A stretch of 64,000 nt of DNA from Chitinophagaceae bacterium C216 (GCA_028485475.2 CP144143.1:1302001-1366000), one strand, 5' to 3'; numbered from the stretch's first letter, positions 1-8,593 are shown. Numbers and translations: made by a program. Notes: generated from the letters alone by a model not told the origin.

Positions 1-1661
1 TCGACTCTATTCCGGACGGATTCTATGTAGGTGTATCTAATAATTATCGTAGACCATCCATATTACCTATGGTTTGGCAGGGTGATACGGCTGTTTTAGG
101 TTCTGGGGTTTCGTTGTACCACAAGTTTAAACAGCTTGGCTTTACCTATATTGATTCTGTAACCTCACCCATCCCATATATTTTTATTTATCAGAAAGGT
201 AATCCCGTACCGCTGACGCAGGCTATAGGTGGTACTGGTGTCTTACAAGCTTCGGCTACAGTATCGGTTAATGGCGTGCAGGGATCGATGACCTCTCCCA
301 TCTTCTCCCAAGCTGCTTCCTGGAATAAACTGCTGTGGGATGGGTATAGTAAAGAAACTCCTACTTCGGATAAGGCCACTTTGTCGGTCATCGGTATAGA
401 TAAAAACGGAGGGGAGACGGTGTTGATGCAAAATATTCCGGTGGCTCAGAAAGAGGTAGACATCTCTTCTATTAACGCGAATACTTACCCCGGATTAAAA
501 ATTGCAATAAATACCGAGGATCCCGAGGACAGAACACCTTATCAGTTAAAATACTGGAGGCTTTATGCAACTCCTGTGGCCGAAGGTGCTGTAGCGCCCA
601 ATCTGTACTTCTCCGCTAAAGATACATTAGAGGCCGGAGAACCATTACAATTAGGGCTCGCATTCAAGAACATTAGTACAAGCCATTTTGATAGTATTGC
701 TGTAAAACTTACTGTGAGAGATCAGAATAATATCGAACGTGTTATCCCTGTACCTAAAGTAAGGCCATTAGTGGCAGGCGATACGTTACAGGTAAATATT
801 CCCATAGATACACGTTCCTTTGTAGGTAATAATTTAGTGTTCTTAGAACTGAATCCTGAAGGCAATGACCATCAACCCGAGCAATATCAGTTTAATAACT
901 TCATAAATCACAGTTTCTTTGTACGTAGCGATACCATCAATCCTTATTTGGATGTTACATTTGATGGTATACATATACTTAACCGAGACATCGTATCGAG
1001 CAAACCCGATATATTGATGAAGCTTACTGATGATGCGAAGTACTTATTGTTGGATAATCCGGAGTTGATAAAAGTGCAATTGAAGTTCCCTAACGGGCTG
1101 CTTCGTGATTATCAGTTCGACAACGATACTCTTATCTTTACGCCTCCATCGCCCAATGATGCGAAGAACATGGCTATAATTAACTTTAAACCGCATCTGT
1201 TGGAAGATGGAGAGTATGAGTTAATTGTGAGTGCTAAGGACCAAAGTGGTAATTATGCAGGTGTTCTTAATTACAGAGTAGCATTTCAGGTGATCAATAA
1301 GCCCATGATCTCCAATTTGCTGAACTATCCTAATCCCTTTACGACTTCAACAGCCTTTGTCTTTACATTGACGGGCTCAGAGGTTCCGCAGAATATTCGT
1401 ATTCAAATCCTGACGATTACAGGCAAGATTGTACGCGAGATTACCAAAGAGGAATTGGGGCCTTTACGCATCGGTAGAAATATCACCGAGTTTAAGTGGG
1501 ATGGAACTGATCAGTATGGTCAGAAATTGGCAAACGGCGTGTATTTATATCGAGTGTTAACCAATCATCATGGTAAATCTTTGGACAAGTATAAAGCGAA
1601 CGGAGATAATACCGATAAATACTTTAACAAAGGATATGGTAAGATGGTCCTGATTCGATAG
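1..1661 (+). CDS. PorU2-like type IX secretion protein, C-terminal part (5' truncated)
   Basis: The reading frame is open from the first bases of the window (frame of base 3), so the gene begins upstream and the Met at 69 is internal. About 552 residues are visible. The middle part alternates beta-rich Ig-like segments of the kind that precede the C-terminal domain in large gingipain-like (C25) T9SS proteins. The end has the T9SS C-terminal-domain motif LNYPNPF (near 1319-1339), then WDGTDQYGQKLANGVYLYRV and a final KMVLIR. In the family this domain directs export through the outer membrane and sorting to the surface. The PorU2 assignment is from the style of the C-terminal half only; the catalytic domain is outside the window. 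It converges on the RiPP operon with a 5-bp gap and is probably unrelated to it. Confidence 0.7.
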   Translation, partial: DSIPDGFYVGVSNNYRRPSILPMVWQGDTAVLGSGVSLYHKFKQLGFTYIDSVTSPIPYIFIYQKGNPVPLTQAIGGTGVLQASATVSVNGVQGSMTSPIFSQAASWNKLLWDGYSKETPTSDKATLSVIGIDKNGGETVLMQNIPVAQKEVDISSINANTYPGLKIAINTEDPEDRTPYQLKYWRLYATPVAEGAVAPNLYFSAKDTLEAGEPLQLGLAFKNISTSHFDSIAVKLTVRDQNNIERVIPVPKVRPLVAGDTLQVNIPIDTRSFVGNNLVFLELNPEGNDHQPEQYQFNNFINHSFFVRSDTINPYLDVTFDGIHILNRDIVSSKPDILMKLTDDAKYLLLDNPELIKVQLKFPNGLLRDYQFDNDTLIFTPPSPNDAKNMAIINFKPHLLEDGEYELIVSAKDQSGNYAGVLNYRVAFQVINKPMISNLLNYPNPFTTSTAFVFTLTGSEVPQNIRIQILTITGKIVREITKEELGPLRIGRNITEFKWDGTDQYGQKLANGVYLYRVLTNHHGKSLDKYKANGDNTDKYFNKGYGKMVLIR

Positions 1662-1666
1662 CAACC

Positions 1667-2824
1667 TTAGATGTAGCGTTTGAGGTGTTGCAGTAATCTT
1701 ATAGGACGAGAAAGTACATACATCCATTTGGGTTGTTGCTGAGCATTGGTTGTGTCGTTATAATTAGGCGTGAGTATGTATTTTACCACCGCTTTTACGA
1801 GTTTTATTTTTTCAAATAAGCCGGATCGTAACCGATACGCTACTTTAATGATGGCGCTTAAGGGTACGCGACCGGCTTCTTTCTTTTTAAGCAACCATTG
1901 AATAATTTGCTCTCCCTGCTGTGTTATAAAACGCGTGTCAGGATAAGCAGGATATTCTGTAGCCTGAACACTAAAAAGTTTTTCGATTATATAGGCATTC
2001 AGACTGTAATAACCGCTTAATAGCTGCGGAAGGCGGTAACAGGTGCTTTGCTTACATTTCTGGGTGAGAAGAGCTATATCTATCATGCACCGGAGCGTGG
2101 GATAACGGTCAACCAGACCGTGATTGACAGTAAGTAAAGGGAGATACTCGCACAAGGAGAGGTCTTTTCCTACTTGCCATGATGGGCCGAATAGATCGTT
2201 AAAGGAAATGTTAGTAGCCAGGTAGGAACCTACCGGTTTATAATGAAATTCATACAAGAAAAAACCTTCTGGGCTGTCATCATAGCAAATCACATCTTTC
2301 TGATGCTTCAGGTACTTCTCTTCAGAGTCTTCGAATAATGTTGCTCCTTCTACTTTGTAGCCGGCAGTCTTGAGCATTGCAACTAGGCGGGGAATATCTT
2401 CTTCGTTTACGATAAAATCAATATCACTGAATTCACGAAGCGAAAGATGATTGTATAGTTGTTGTGATAAATGGATGCCTTTATATACCTGAATAGGTAT
2501 TTGATGTTGTTGCATTAATGCGACCAACTGATGGGCTTTTTGTTGACAACGAAAAGCGCGAACACTATGGTTCAAATATGCCTGTTTGAGTTGCTCTTTG
2601 AACTTGAGGTCTAAACTTTGAAGAGGAAGGGTTGTTTCGTATACGATATATCTTATCCGGTGTACTTTGGCAAGATGGTACACTTCATCCCAATCGAGGG
2701 TATGGGCATGAACGAACTGCTCCAATGCCGACAGATCTTCAGTTTTTAGAAATACCCTGCAGCATAGCATTAACATTGCTATCTCATTACCATATTTTTT
2801 TTGTATGTCACTGATGGCAATCAT
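1667..2824 (-). CDS. Nucleotidyltransferase-family protein of the lasso peptide operon
   Basis: This 385-residue protein resembles the uncharacterised nucleotidyltransferase family PF14907. It has a VYKG motif at 113-116, then R130 and the metal-binding DIDFIV motif with D134 and D136. It is the last gene of the RiPP operon and overlaps the ABC transporter gene by 4 nt (ATGA), which implies translational coupling. Homologues occur in paeninodin-type lasso clusters beside an HPr-kinase-like gene. As I recall, in pseudomycoidin-type clusters this family acts on the phosphorylated C-terminal serine, adding a sugar or extra phosphate. That role here is inference. The gene ends 5 bp from the convergent T9SS gene. 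Confidence 0.8.
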   Translation of the reverse strand: MIAISDIQKKYGNEIAMLMLCCRVFLKTEDLSALEQFVHAHTLDWDEVYHLAKVHRIRYIVYETTLPLQSLDLKFKEQLKQAYLNHSVRAFRCQQKAHQLVALMQQHQIPIQVYKGIHLSQQLYNHLSLREFSDIDFIVNEEDIPRLVAMLKTAGYKVEGATLFEDSEEKYLKHQKDVICYDDSPEGFFLYEFHYKPVGSYLATNISFNDLFGPSWQVGKDLSLCEYLPLLTVNHGLVDRYPTLRCMIDIALLTQKCKQSTCYRLPQLLSGYYSLNAYIIEKLFSVQATEYPAYPDTRFITQQGEQIIQWLLKKKEAGRVPLSAIIKVAYRLRSGLFEKIKLVKAVVKYILTPNYNDTTNAQQQPKWMYVLSRPIRLLQHLKRYI

Positions 2825-4605
2825 AATTGCTGCATGTTATAAAGCCGGGTAAATGCTCCGTTTTTATTAACGAGCTCATCAAATGTACCTTCTTCAATAA
2901 TACGACCTTCATCCATCACATAGAGATAATCTGCAATTTTCAGATTATATAAACGATGTGTGATAAGGATAACCATCTTATCTTTTGCCAGATTTTTTAT
3001 CTGCGTAAAAATCTCAAACTCTGCCTGAGCATCCAATGCACTGGTGGGTTCATCCAGTACGATTAATGAAGCATCATCTCTGTAAAAAACACGGGCCAGT
3101 GCCAGCTTTTGCCATTGTCCTCCGCTTAATTGTTCGCTCTCATGGAATGTGCGTCCCATGCGTGTCTGATAGCCTTTTGATAATTTACTGATGAATTTAT
3201 CAGCCCCGGATAATACGGCAGCGTTCTTTACATCGTCGATTGTCTTTTGTGTAGCTGAAGCACCTAAAACAATGTTTTCTTCTACTGTAAAGAAATATTT
3301 TTCGAAATCTTGGAATAAAAATACCGTATGTTGTCGGTAGGAAGGGATATCAATATCTTGGAGTTCGGTATTGCCAAAGTGTATAGTGCCCGATTTCTGT
3401 TCGTAAAGTCGGGCTAGAATTTTGATCAAGGTAGATTTTCCAGAACCATTTTCTCCTACAATAGCGATGATTTGTCCCTTGTTACAAGTGAGGGAAACGT
3501 TTTGCAACACTTCTCTACCATCAGGCGTATAACGGAAACTTATATTACTTACAGAGAGATTATTATCGGTAGAGGGGAAGGGTAATGTGTGATGGTTGTT
3601 GTTTATGATTTTAATATCTAGGAAGGCGAACAAGTCCTGTAAGAAAATACGTTGTTGTAAGATCTGAACAACGGATTGTAAAAAATTTTTGGAATTGTTC
3701 TGTAAACTTTGAAACCCTTGTATGTAAATCACAAATAGGCCGAGTGTTATAGCACCAGCTACAGCTTCTTTAGCAAGTAATGCAAAGATTATAGCCATGG
3801 CCACAATCTCTGCTGATTCAGCAATAAGGCTGTAACGTGTAAGGCGTTTGTGGAGTTGTTGTTTTTGTAAGCGGATATAGTGGCGAATATTGATAAACTT
3901 CTCAATGAAAAACTTACCAAAGTTGAAAACACGTACTTCTTTTGCAGGGCTTACTCCCGTTAAGGTGTAATGCAGATAATTAGCTTCTCTTTCTAGGGGC
4001 GCAAGTTTTCTTTCTTGCTGCATAGTGGCAATGCCAAAATACCATTTAATAATGGCCAAGGGTAGCGAAAAAGCAATAAATAAAATAGCAAAATAGGATT
4101 GCACACTAATAAATAAAAGCAAGAGGAACAAAAGCGCAAATCCCGATGTAATAAAGGTGTTGTAGCTGGTCAAAAGCATACTTGCTCGATATAGAGATTG
4201 TTGTTGTGCTAGATGCAGGCTATCATGATAATCGGGATTTTCATAATAATTATAATCTACTTGTACAGCTTTATCAAGAACCTTTTGCGACAAGAAATCT
4301 GTGAGTTTTAATTGAAAAATTGTGGAGACATAAGTAGCGCATTGTTGGGTGACAGCAAGTAACAGTTGCGCTCCAAGGAATAATATAATTGCGGGTAGTA
4401 TTTCGGAAAAGGGAAGCTTGGCGGTAACTTTTTCTACTAATGTTTTTATAAAATATAATGATATCACAGGTAAAAAAGCCTGCAGTATATGCAATGCAAA
4501 ACTGAGTATTGCAAGACGTTTACTGGCTTGCCATAGCAGTAATAAAGAGCGTTGAATATTTTTTTTCAGCTCTTTAAGGTTAAAGTTTTTATAAGTAATG
4601 GTCAT
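2821..4605 (-). CDS. Lasso peptide ABC exporter (LarD/McjD type), fused TMD-NBD
   Basis: A 594-residue half-transporter expected to work as a homodimer in the inner membrane. Residues 1-330 hold the hydrophobic transmembrane domain (clear segments near 35-55, 70-90, 153-190, 260-300). Residues 350-594 are the ATPase domain: Walker A GENGSGKST (384-392), Q-loop Q432, signature LSGGQ (493-497), Walker B LIVLDEP (514-520) and H-loop H550. It overlaps the upstream transglutaminase-like gene and the downstream nucleotidyltransferase gene by 4 nt each. In lasso clusters this protein exports the mature peptide and gives self-immunity. There is no N-terminal C39 peptidase domain, as expected when a separate B2 protein removes the leader. 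Confidence 0.93.
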   Translation of the reverse strand: MTITYKNFNLKELKKNIQRSLLLLWQASKRLAILSFALHILQAFLPVISLYFIKTLVEKVTAKLPFSEILPAIILFLGAQLLLAVTQQCATYVSTIFQLKLTDFLSQKVLDKAVQVDYNYYENPDYHDSLHLAQQQSLYRASMLLTSYNTFITSGFALLFLLLLFISVQSYFAILFIAFSLPLAIIKWYFGIATMQQERKLAPLEREANYLHYTLTGVSPAKEVRVFNFGKFFIEKFINIRHYIRLQKQQLHKRLTRYSLIAESAEIVAMAIIFALLAKEAVAGAITLGLFVIYIQGFQSLQNNSKNFLQSVVQILQQRIFLQDLFAFLDIKIINNNHHTLPFPSTDNNLSVSNISFRYTPDGREVLQNVSLTCNKGQIIAIVGENGSGKSTLIKILARLYEQKSGTIHFGNTELQDIDIPSYRQHTVFLFQDFEKYFFTVEENIVLGASATQKTIDDVKNAAVLSGADKFISKLSKGYQTRMGRTFHESEQLSGGQWQKLALARVFYRDDASLIVLDEPTSALDAQAEFEIFTQIKNLAKDKMVILITHRLYNLKIADYLYVMDEGRIIEEGTFDELVNKNGAFTRLYNMQQL

Positions 4606-5069
4606 CTGTTTTTGTAGATACTTTGTATGATGTACTCCTCAGGATTACAAAAACCTGTAATCATTCTTCCTCCTGCCATGGTCCAGGCATGGGCCTGTAT
4701 TTCATTTTTTGCTATGTCTTTTTTAAAACCTATGAATATTAGATAAGGAATATTATAAAGATTGCATAATAACTTAGCTTGATATGCCTGATGCCTGCAT
4801 ACATTTTTCCAGGGAATATATTTGGAGACGATATGGATGGCTTTGGCGATATCATTGATTTTTGTATGGGTTTTTTCATCAGCAGCAATGGACGATGATA
4901 CGGTATTTTTCGCACTATTTTCAGTCAAAGCTAATCTTTCTCCGAATCGGGCATATCGATTGAAAAAGGCAAAAAGAAAACCGGTATACAGCGAAAAAAC
5001 AAATGTCTGTAATATCATTATTTTCAACTGAGGCCTTAATCTCGCAAATGTTTTTATTTTATTTATCAT
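4602..5069 (-). CDS. Lasso peptide leader peptidase B2 (transglutaminase-like)
   Basis: A 155-residue protein with the layout of lasso B2 proteins. A hydrophobic segment near residues 17-37 is followed by a transglutaminase-like cysteine protease fold with catalytic C91 (in KNVCRHQA) and H127 (in AHAW). The Asp of the usual triad is not obvious; the usual strand after the His is present as GGRMITGF. The family cuts the leader from the precursor in an ATP-dependent way together with the PqqD-like B1 protein. It overlaps B1 by 4 nt and the ABC transporter by 4 nt. Stretch 48-70 (many Ser, Thr, Lys) between the membrane segment and the fold looks like a linker. Confidence 0.9.
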   Translation of the reverse strand: MINKIKTFARLRPQLKIMILQTFVFSLYTGFLFAFFNRYARFGERLALTENSAKNTVSSSIAADEKTHTKINDIAKAIHIVSKYIPWKNVCRHQAYQAKLLCNLYNIPYLIFIGFKKDIAKNEIQAHAWTMAGGRMITGFCNPEEYIIQSIYKNR

Positions 5070-5329
5070 GCCTCCACTACCAGCTTTTTTTCTATAAAAG
5101 TGCGGATGATATTATGCACTGCTTGGGAACACTCTTCTGTCGATATATCGTACTCGGCTTCCAGTTGCTGGATGATGTCCTCGACCGGAGTATTGTTTTC
5201 AATACCTTTCAGGATTTTATAAGAAGTCTCGTTGAGCGAAAAATATTCGTTTGTAGCACTGTTAAAGGCTACACCTTCTTCACCCAGCTGGGTTACTAAA
5301 ACATCTTTGGCATTGAATTGATAACTCAT
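5066..5329 (-). CDS. Lasso peptide B1, PqqD-like leader recognition protein
   Basis: An 87-residue PqqD-family protein, the discrete RiPP recognition element of split-B lasso systems. It shows the typical order: a strand ending in LGEEGVAFNSATNEYFSLNE, a helix TSYKILKGIEN, then a C-terminal helical part beginning DIIQQLEAEY. In this family the protein binds the precursor leader through a YxxPxL-like motif and delivers it to the B2 protease and the cyclase. The precursor found at 7388-7495 carries WxxPxV at the matching place. It lies 57 nt after the asparagine-synthetase-like gene and overlaps B2 by 4 nt. Confidence 0.92.
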   Translation of the reverse strand: MSYQFNAKDVLVTQLGEEGVAFNSATNEYFSLNETSYKILKGIENNTPVEDIIQQLEAEYDISTEECSQAVHNIIRTFIEKKLVVEA

Positions 5330-5386
5330 AGATACAAAAATATTAAATGAGTAACGGGTTTTAAAATAATTGTTTTCGGGTTCGTA

Positions 5387-7279
5387 TTAATCAAAATGCA
5401 TCTGTAGAAATAAACCAAAATGTATCGCCTTCAGGAGGCACTGTATTTGAAAGGGGGACGTATAGGGCTGGGCCAAATAGGTTTGCCACGCTGCCGAAAG
5501 CTTTTGCACATCAATACAAGAGGTTGCGGCAGCACTTTTTGAGAGCAATGCTATAGCCTCAGTGATCTCGTGCTGCTGAGCTTTTACACGATATAGGATA
5601 TCTGAACTTTGTAATCCCTTTTTCTTTTCAAAGAGTACGCTGTCCGGTATCCGCCCTTTCATCATGCGTTTTACCAGCATGCGATTGTTGTGATGCTCGT
5701 CAAAAAAGGCTTCATTGGGTAGGCTGAAAAAGAATTCCATCACATCTTGGTCTGCACAAGGGTCGCGCATTTCCACTCCGTAAAAATGATTGTGTGCTGC
5801 TCCGAACAAACTGCGTATTTGGTAAAGTGATACGAACTGTTCTTTAAGTTCGTTAATGTCTTTTATGTTAAGCTGAAAGCTTTTTTGATTTGTCTGAATG
5901 TCCTCCAGTATCTGATATTTTTGCAGTAGCTGCTCATTGGCAAATATCATTGTAACATAATCAGCAAGGTCATTATGAGCGCGTTTGCGCTTTTCAAAAT
6001 ATTGAGGATATAGTGTTTTTACTATGGGCTTGGCTATATGAGATTTCAGGTATCTGAAAGGATGTTGCAGTACCTGTTTCCATTGTAAAGGTAATAATTG
6101 AGGACGTCCTTTGAAAGAAATACTGCCGTTTCCCCCCTCACCAGTTAATAGAACGCCAAAGCCTTTTTGTGAAGCTGTGCGAAAAATATCCTGTATCCAA
6201 TATGCATTAAAGGCTCCATGAATAGGAGCATCGTATATTTTTAACACATCTATCATTCCTTGCAGAATGCTGTAATTGGCGGAATTCAACAATATCGGGT
6301 TGATATTACCGGCTGCTTTTACTGTTTCCAGGATAAGAGGCGTTTCATCCAGTATTTGTTTCTCTGCTATATCGATACCTTGTAACTCTTTCTGAAAAAG
6401 AGGCACATGACTGAAGGTGGTAAGAGGTATGTTTTTTTGCTGGAGTAAGCGTGCTGCAATGTAACTTACTGCCGAGCTATCCAGTCCTCCACTAAGCATG
6501 GAGGCTATCGGTTTGGGACTCTTTAATCTTACAGCTACTGCATGAGAAAAAATGTCATACATCTCCTCTGCATAGTCCTGTTTATTCTTGTATATCCTAA
6601 TTGAAGTATACTGTGGGTACCAATACCTGTTTAGGGTAACTTTACCATCTTTTTTTAAAGTTAACGTATGAGCAAGGGGAATTGTGTGAATGCCTTTAAA
6701 GAATGTTTGGTGATTCGCTTCCAAGTGATCCCATAGGGTGAGCATCCGCAACCAATACTCTTCGTTCAGTTGCTTTTGATAGGAGGGGAGTGTCAGCAAG
6801 TTTTTAAGGGATGAGCTGAAATAAAACCCCGTAGCATCCTGATAGTAATACAGCGCTGTATAGCCCATCGGATCTCTGGCTATAAATAGTTCTTGTGTTT
6901 CATAGTTCCACACAGCAAAACTCCAATCACCTCTTAGTTCATTTACACAGTCTTTTCCCCATTTGAGGAAGGACTGCCACATAAGGTATTCAGAGGTATA
7001 GCCATCGGATATCTCAATTCCCAATTTTCGACATAAGGCTGGGCTATTGTCTATTCTGCCCTGTGCTGTAAATAGAAAAGTAGCATTCAAAAAAATAGAT
7101 GCTTCTTGCGAATCTGTAGTATGCGGCAGTGTTCGAATATGCCCTACTCCGGTATTATTATGAATGCGCTGATTATATGCTCCCTGTGACAGTACTGCCA
7201 AAGTTGTGCACATCCGCTCAAGTGTGTTTGCAACGGATTTACCAGGTTCAAATAACCAACATCCGAAGATCAGACTCAT
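5387..7279 (-). CDS. Lasso peptide cyclase, asparagine-synthetase-like (LarC/McjC type)
   Basis: A 630-residue protein with an N-terminal Ntn-type glutaminase-like domain (1-210) and a C-terminal asparagine synthetase domain with the PP-loop SGGLDSS at 263-269. Family role: it adenylates an Asp or Glu side chain of the core so that the free N-terminal amine can close a macrolactam ring. The N-terminus reads MSLIFGCW, so the Cys2 nucleophile of true glutamine-dependent asparagine synthetases is missing. This fits a cyclase that uses a peptide amine and not ammonia from glutamine. It is preceded by the precursor gene and a strong terminator hairpin, and followed by B1. An ordinary asparagine synthetase is unlikely in this setting. 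Confidence 0.92.
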   Translation of the reverse strand: MSLIFGCWLFEPGKSVANTLERMCTTLAVLSQGAYNQRIHNNTGVGHIRTLPHTTDSQEASIFLNATFLFTAQGRIDNSPALCRKLGIEISDGYTSEYLMWQSFLKWGKDCVNELRGDWSFAVWNYETQELFIARDPMGYTALYYYQDATGFYFSSSLKNLLTLPSYQKQLNEEYWLRMLTLWDHLEANHQTFFKGIHTIPLAHTLTLKKDGKVTLNRYWYPQYTSIRIYKNKQDYAEEMYDIFSHAVAVRLKSPKPIASMLSGGLDSSAVSYIAARLLQQKNIPLTTFSHVPLFQKELQGIDIAEKQILDETPLILETVKAAGNINPILLNSANYSILQGMIDVLKIYDAPIHGAFNAYWIQDIFRTASQKGFGVLLTGEGGNGSISFKGRPQLLPLQWKQVLQHPFRYLKSHIAKPIVKTLYPQYFEKRKRAHNDLADYVTMIFANEQLLQKYQILEDIQTNQKSFQLNIKDINELKEQFVSLYQIRSLFGAAHNHFYGVEMRDPCADQDVMEFFFSLPNEAFFDEHHNNRMLVKRMMKGRIPDSVLFEKKKGLQSSDILYRVKAQQHEITEAIALLSKSAAATSCIDVQKLSAAWQTYLAQPYTSPFQIQCLLKAIHFGLFLQMHFD

Positions 7280-7315
7280 GACTGGGATTAAAATAAATAT
7301 CGGTATGGTAATGGC

Positions 7316-7341
7316 AAAAAAAAAGCAGAGAAATTCTCTGC
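7316..7341 (-). terminator. Intrinsic terminator between precursor and cyclase genes
   Basis: The plus strand holds the perfect inverted repeat GCAGAGAAATTCTCTGC (7325-7341), preceded by nine A (7316-7324). Read on the minus strand this is a hairpin followed by nine T. It lies 46 nt after the precursor stop and 37 nt before the cyclase start, where partial termination would yield more precursor mRNA than enzyme mRNA, a common RiPP operon layout. Confidence 0.85.
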
Positions 7342-7387
7342 TAATAAGTTTTTATTATAAGCTACAACCTCAAGCTTTCAACTGTTC

Positions 7388-7495
7388 TTAGCTAGTTAAT
7401 TCTTCTAAACTGGCAGCATCACCTCCTGCACTTCCACCGGCATTGATTTCAAGCTCTGTAACTTCTGGTAAAATCCATTGTTTTTTAGTTTCCAT
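7388..7495 (-). CDS. Lasso-type RiPP precursor peptide (35 aa)
   Basis: A short gene with ATG at 7495 and TAA at 7388-7390. The leader METKKQWILPEVTELEIN contains W7-x-x-P10-x-V12, a match to the YxxPxL leader motif read by PqqD-like B1 proteins. The remainder, from Ala19, reads AGGSAGGDAASLEELTS and ends in Ser35. The only Asp is D26; counting from A19 gives an 8-residue ring (A1-D8), from G20 a 7-residue ring, from N18 a 9-residue ring. Paeninodin, from memory, also starts its core with Ala and ends in a Ser that its HPr-like kinase phosphorylates. Odd points: no Thr at leader position -2 for any of these cuts, no aromatic or basic residue in the tail to plug a lasso, and a very Gly/Ala-rich acidic core. 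Translation initiates in an A/T-rich context without Shine-Dalgarno. Confidence 0.82.
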   Translation of the reverse strand: METKKQWILPEVTELEINAGGSAGGDAASLEELTS

Positions 7496-7577
7496 AATAC
7501 TTTTTGATTTAATGATTAATACTTTTTGTTAATAACAAAGGATAATAGGTTTGTGTTTCTATTGAGCCGCAAGATAA

Positions 7578-8501
7578 CTAATTATCATTATTATTCAAAA
7601 TATTCTTTATAATTTGTGGTAATGTATCAAAAGTGTCGTGATTTAATGGTCTGGTAATTAATAAGTTGGGTACTGTTTGTAGTATCTGGCTAATTAATAA
7701 AAACTGCTGTTTATGCATTTGAAAGGCAGGAATCCAATGTCGTCGGTATACATTGTCGGCCAATGCTTTAAAGGCATCTGTGCTTTTAATTTTCAGTGTT
7801 TGAATTTGCGGATAGGCGTCTTTCTGCATAAAAATAATACGTTCTACTTCTGCCGGGGTATCTGCAAATTGGCTATGGAACAAAAAGCCATATTTATCTT
7901 TTTCTCCATCATATATAATTTGTTTTTCATCAATATTGAGCATCTTTTGTTTGTCCAATGCATTCTCCCATAACCTTATCATAGGATAAGATGCCTGTGC
8001 ATAGCATTTACCGTCTTTTACGAAAAGAATGGCGGTATCATCGGTGAATGGTGCAAATCCTAATTCCTGTAGTTTTACTGCGAGCGTGGATTTTCCAGTA
8101 CCTGAGGGAGCTGCAAATAGCACTACTTTGCCAGGCTGTGTAAAAACGCCCGATACATGAAAAGGAATCAAATTGCGTTGCAATAACATTGCTGCCAAGC
8201 AATTGGAGTAGAAGTAGAGTAAATATCTGCTATAATCGTAATGGATGGGTTCGATAATGATGTTTTCCCCTTTAGATATGTAGAACTTTATTTTTTTCGG
8301 CAATGTGAAGATCATTTCTTCGGCATTGCAATAGGTGAAATAATCGGCCTGGATACCGGGAGTTTTCAGTGTTTGAGGCACCTTACCTAGTTTAACCGTT
8401 ACAGGACGTTCTGGGGATATATTTTTATTTAATGGCAATAACGCAGGTAGTTCAATATCGGAGAGCACGGGAATACCAAATGCCAGATAACGATAGGTCA
8501 T
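7578..8501 (-). CDS. HPr-kinase/phosphorylase-like peptide kinase of the lasso operon
   Basis: With the start at 8501 the protein is 307 residues and begins MTYRYLAFGIPVLSDIELP, the usual beginning of RiPP-cluster HPr-kinase-like proteins. It has a kinase core with FHVSG (H115), Walker A APSGTGKST (131-139) and D154/D155. The frame stays open up to 8696, but that stretch overlaps the upstream gene and contains the -7 box at 8547-8554, so the long form is rejected. In paeninodin-type clusters this family phosphorylates the side chain of the precursor's C-terminal Ser, and the precursor here ends in Ser. It is the first gene of the operon, 82 nt before the precursor start. A true HPr kinase of the phosphotransferase system is unlikely: no HPr gene is nearby and the protein lacks the classic N-terminal domain. 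Confidence 0.88.
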   Translation of the reverse strand: MTYRYLAFGIPVLSDIELPALLPLNKNISPERPVTVKLGKVPQTLKTPGIQADYFTYCNAEEMIFTLPKKIKFYISKGENIIIEPIHYDYSRYLLYFYSNCLAAMLLQRNLIPFHVSGVFTQPGKVVLFAAPSGTGKSTLAVKLQELGFAPFTDDTAILFVKDGKCYAQASYPMIRLWENALDKQKMLNIDEKQIIYDGEKDKYGFLFHSQFADTPAEVERIIFMQKDAYPQIQTLKIKSTDAFKALADNVYRRHWIPAFQMHKQQFLLISQILQTVPNLLITRPLNHDTFDTLPQIIKNILNNNDN

Positions 8502-8546
8502 GAAGGTTAATAAATGTTTTTGAGCCTGTAAAAATTTGGATAGCCA

Positions 8547-8554
8547 CAAATGTA
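8547..8554 (-). promoter_or_regulatory. Putative promoter -7 box of the RiPP operon
   Basis: On the minus strand the sequence is TACATTTG, a full match to the Bacteroidota -7 consensus TAnnTTTG. It lies about 45 nt upstream of the kinase ATG at 8501. The -33 element is weak (a T-rich stretch about 14 nt further upstream). It suggests the operon has its own promoter separate from the gluconolactonase-like gene. Confidence 0.5.
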
Positions 8555-8593
8555 CACTATTCGATAGTAAAACCGTGTATTCGGGGATGGGGT

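Noticed and set aside
5387-7279. Ordinary asparagine synthetase
   Set aside because: It lacks the Cys2 nucleophile and sits between a RiPP precursor and PqqD/transglutaminase-like genes.
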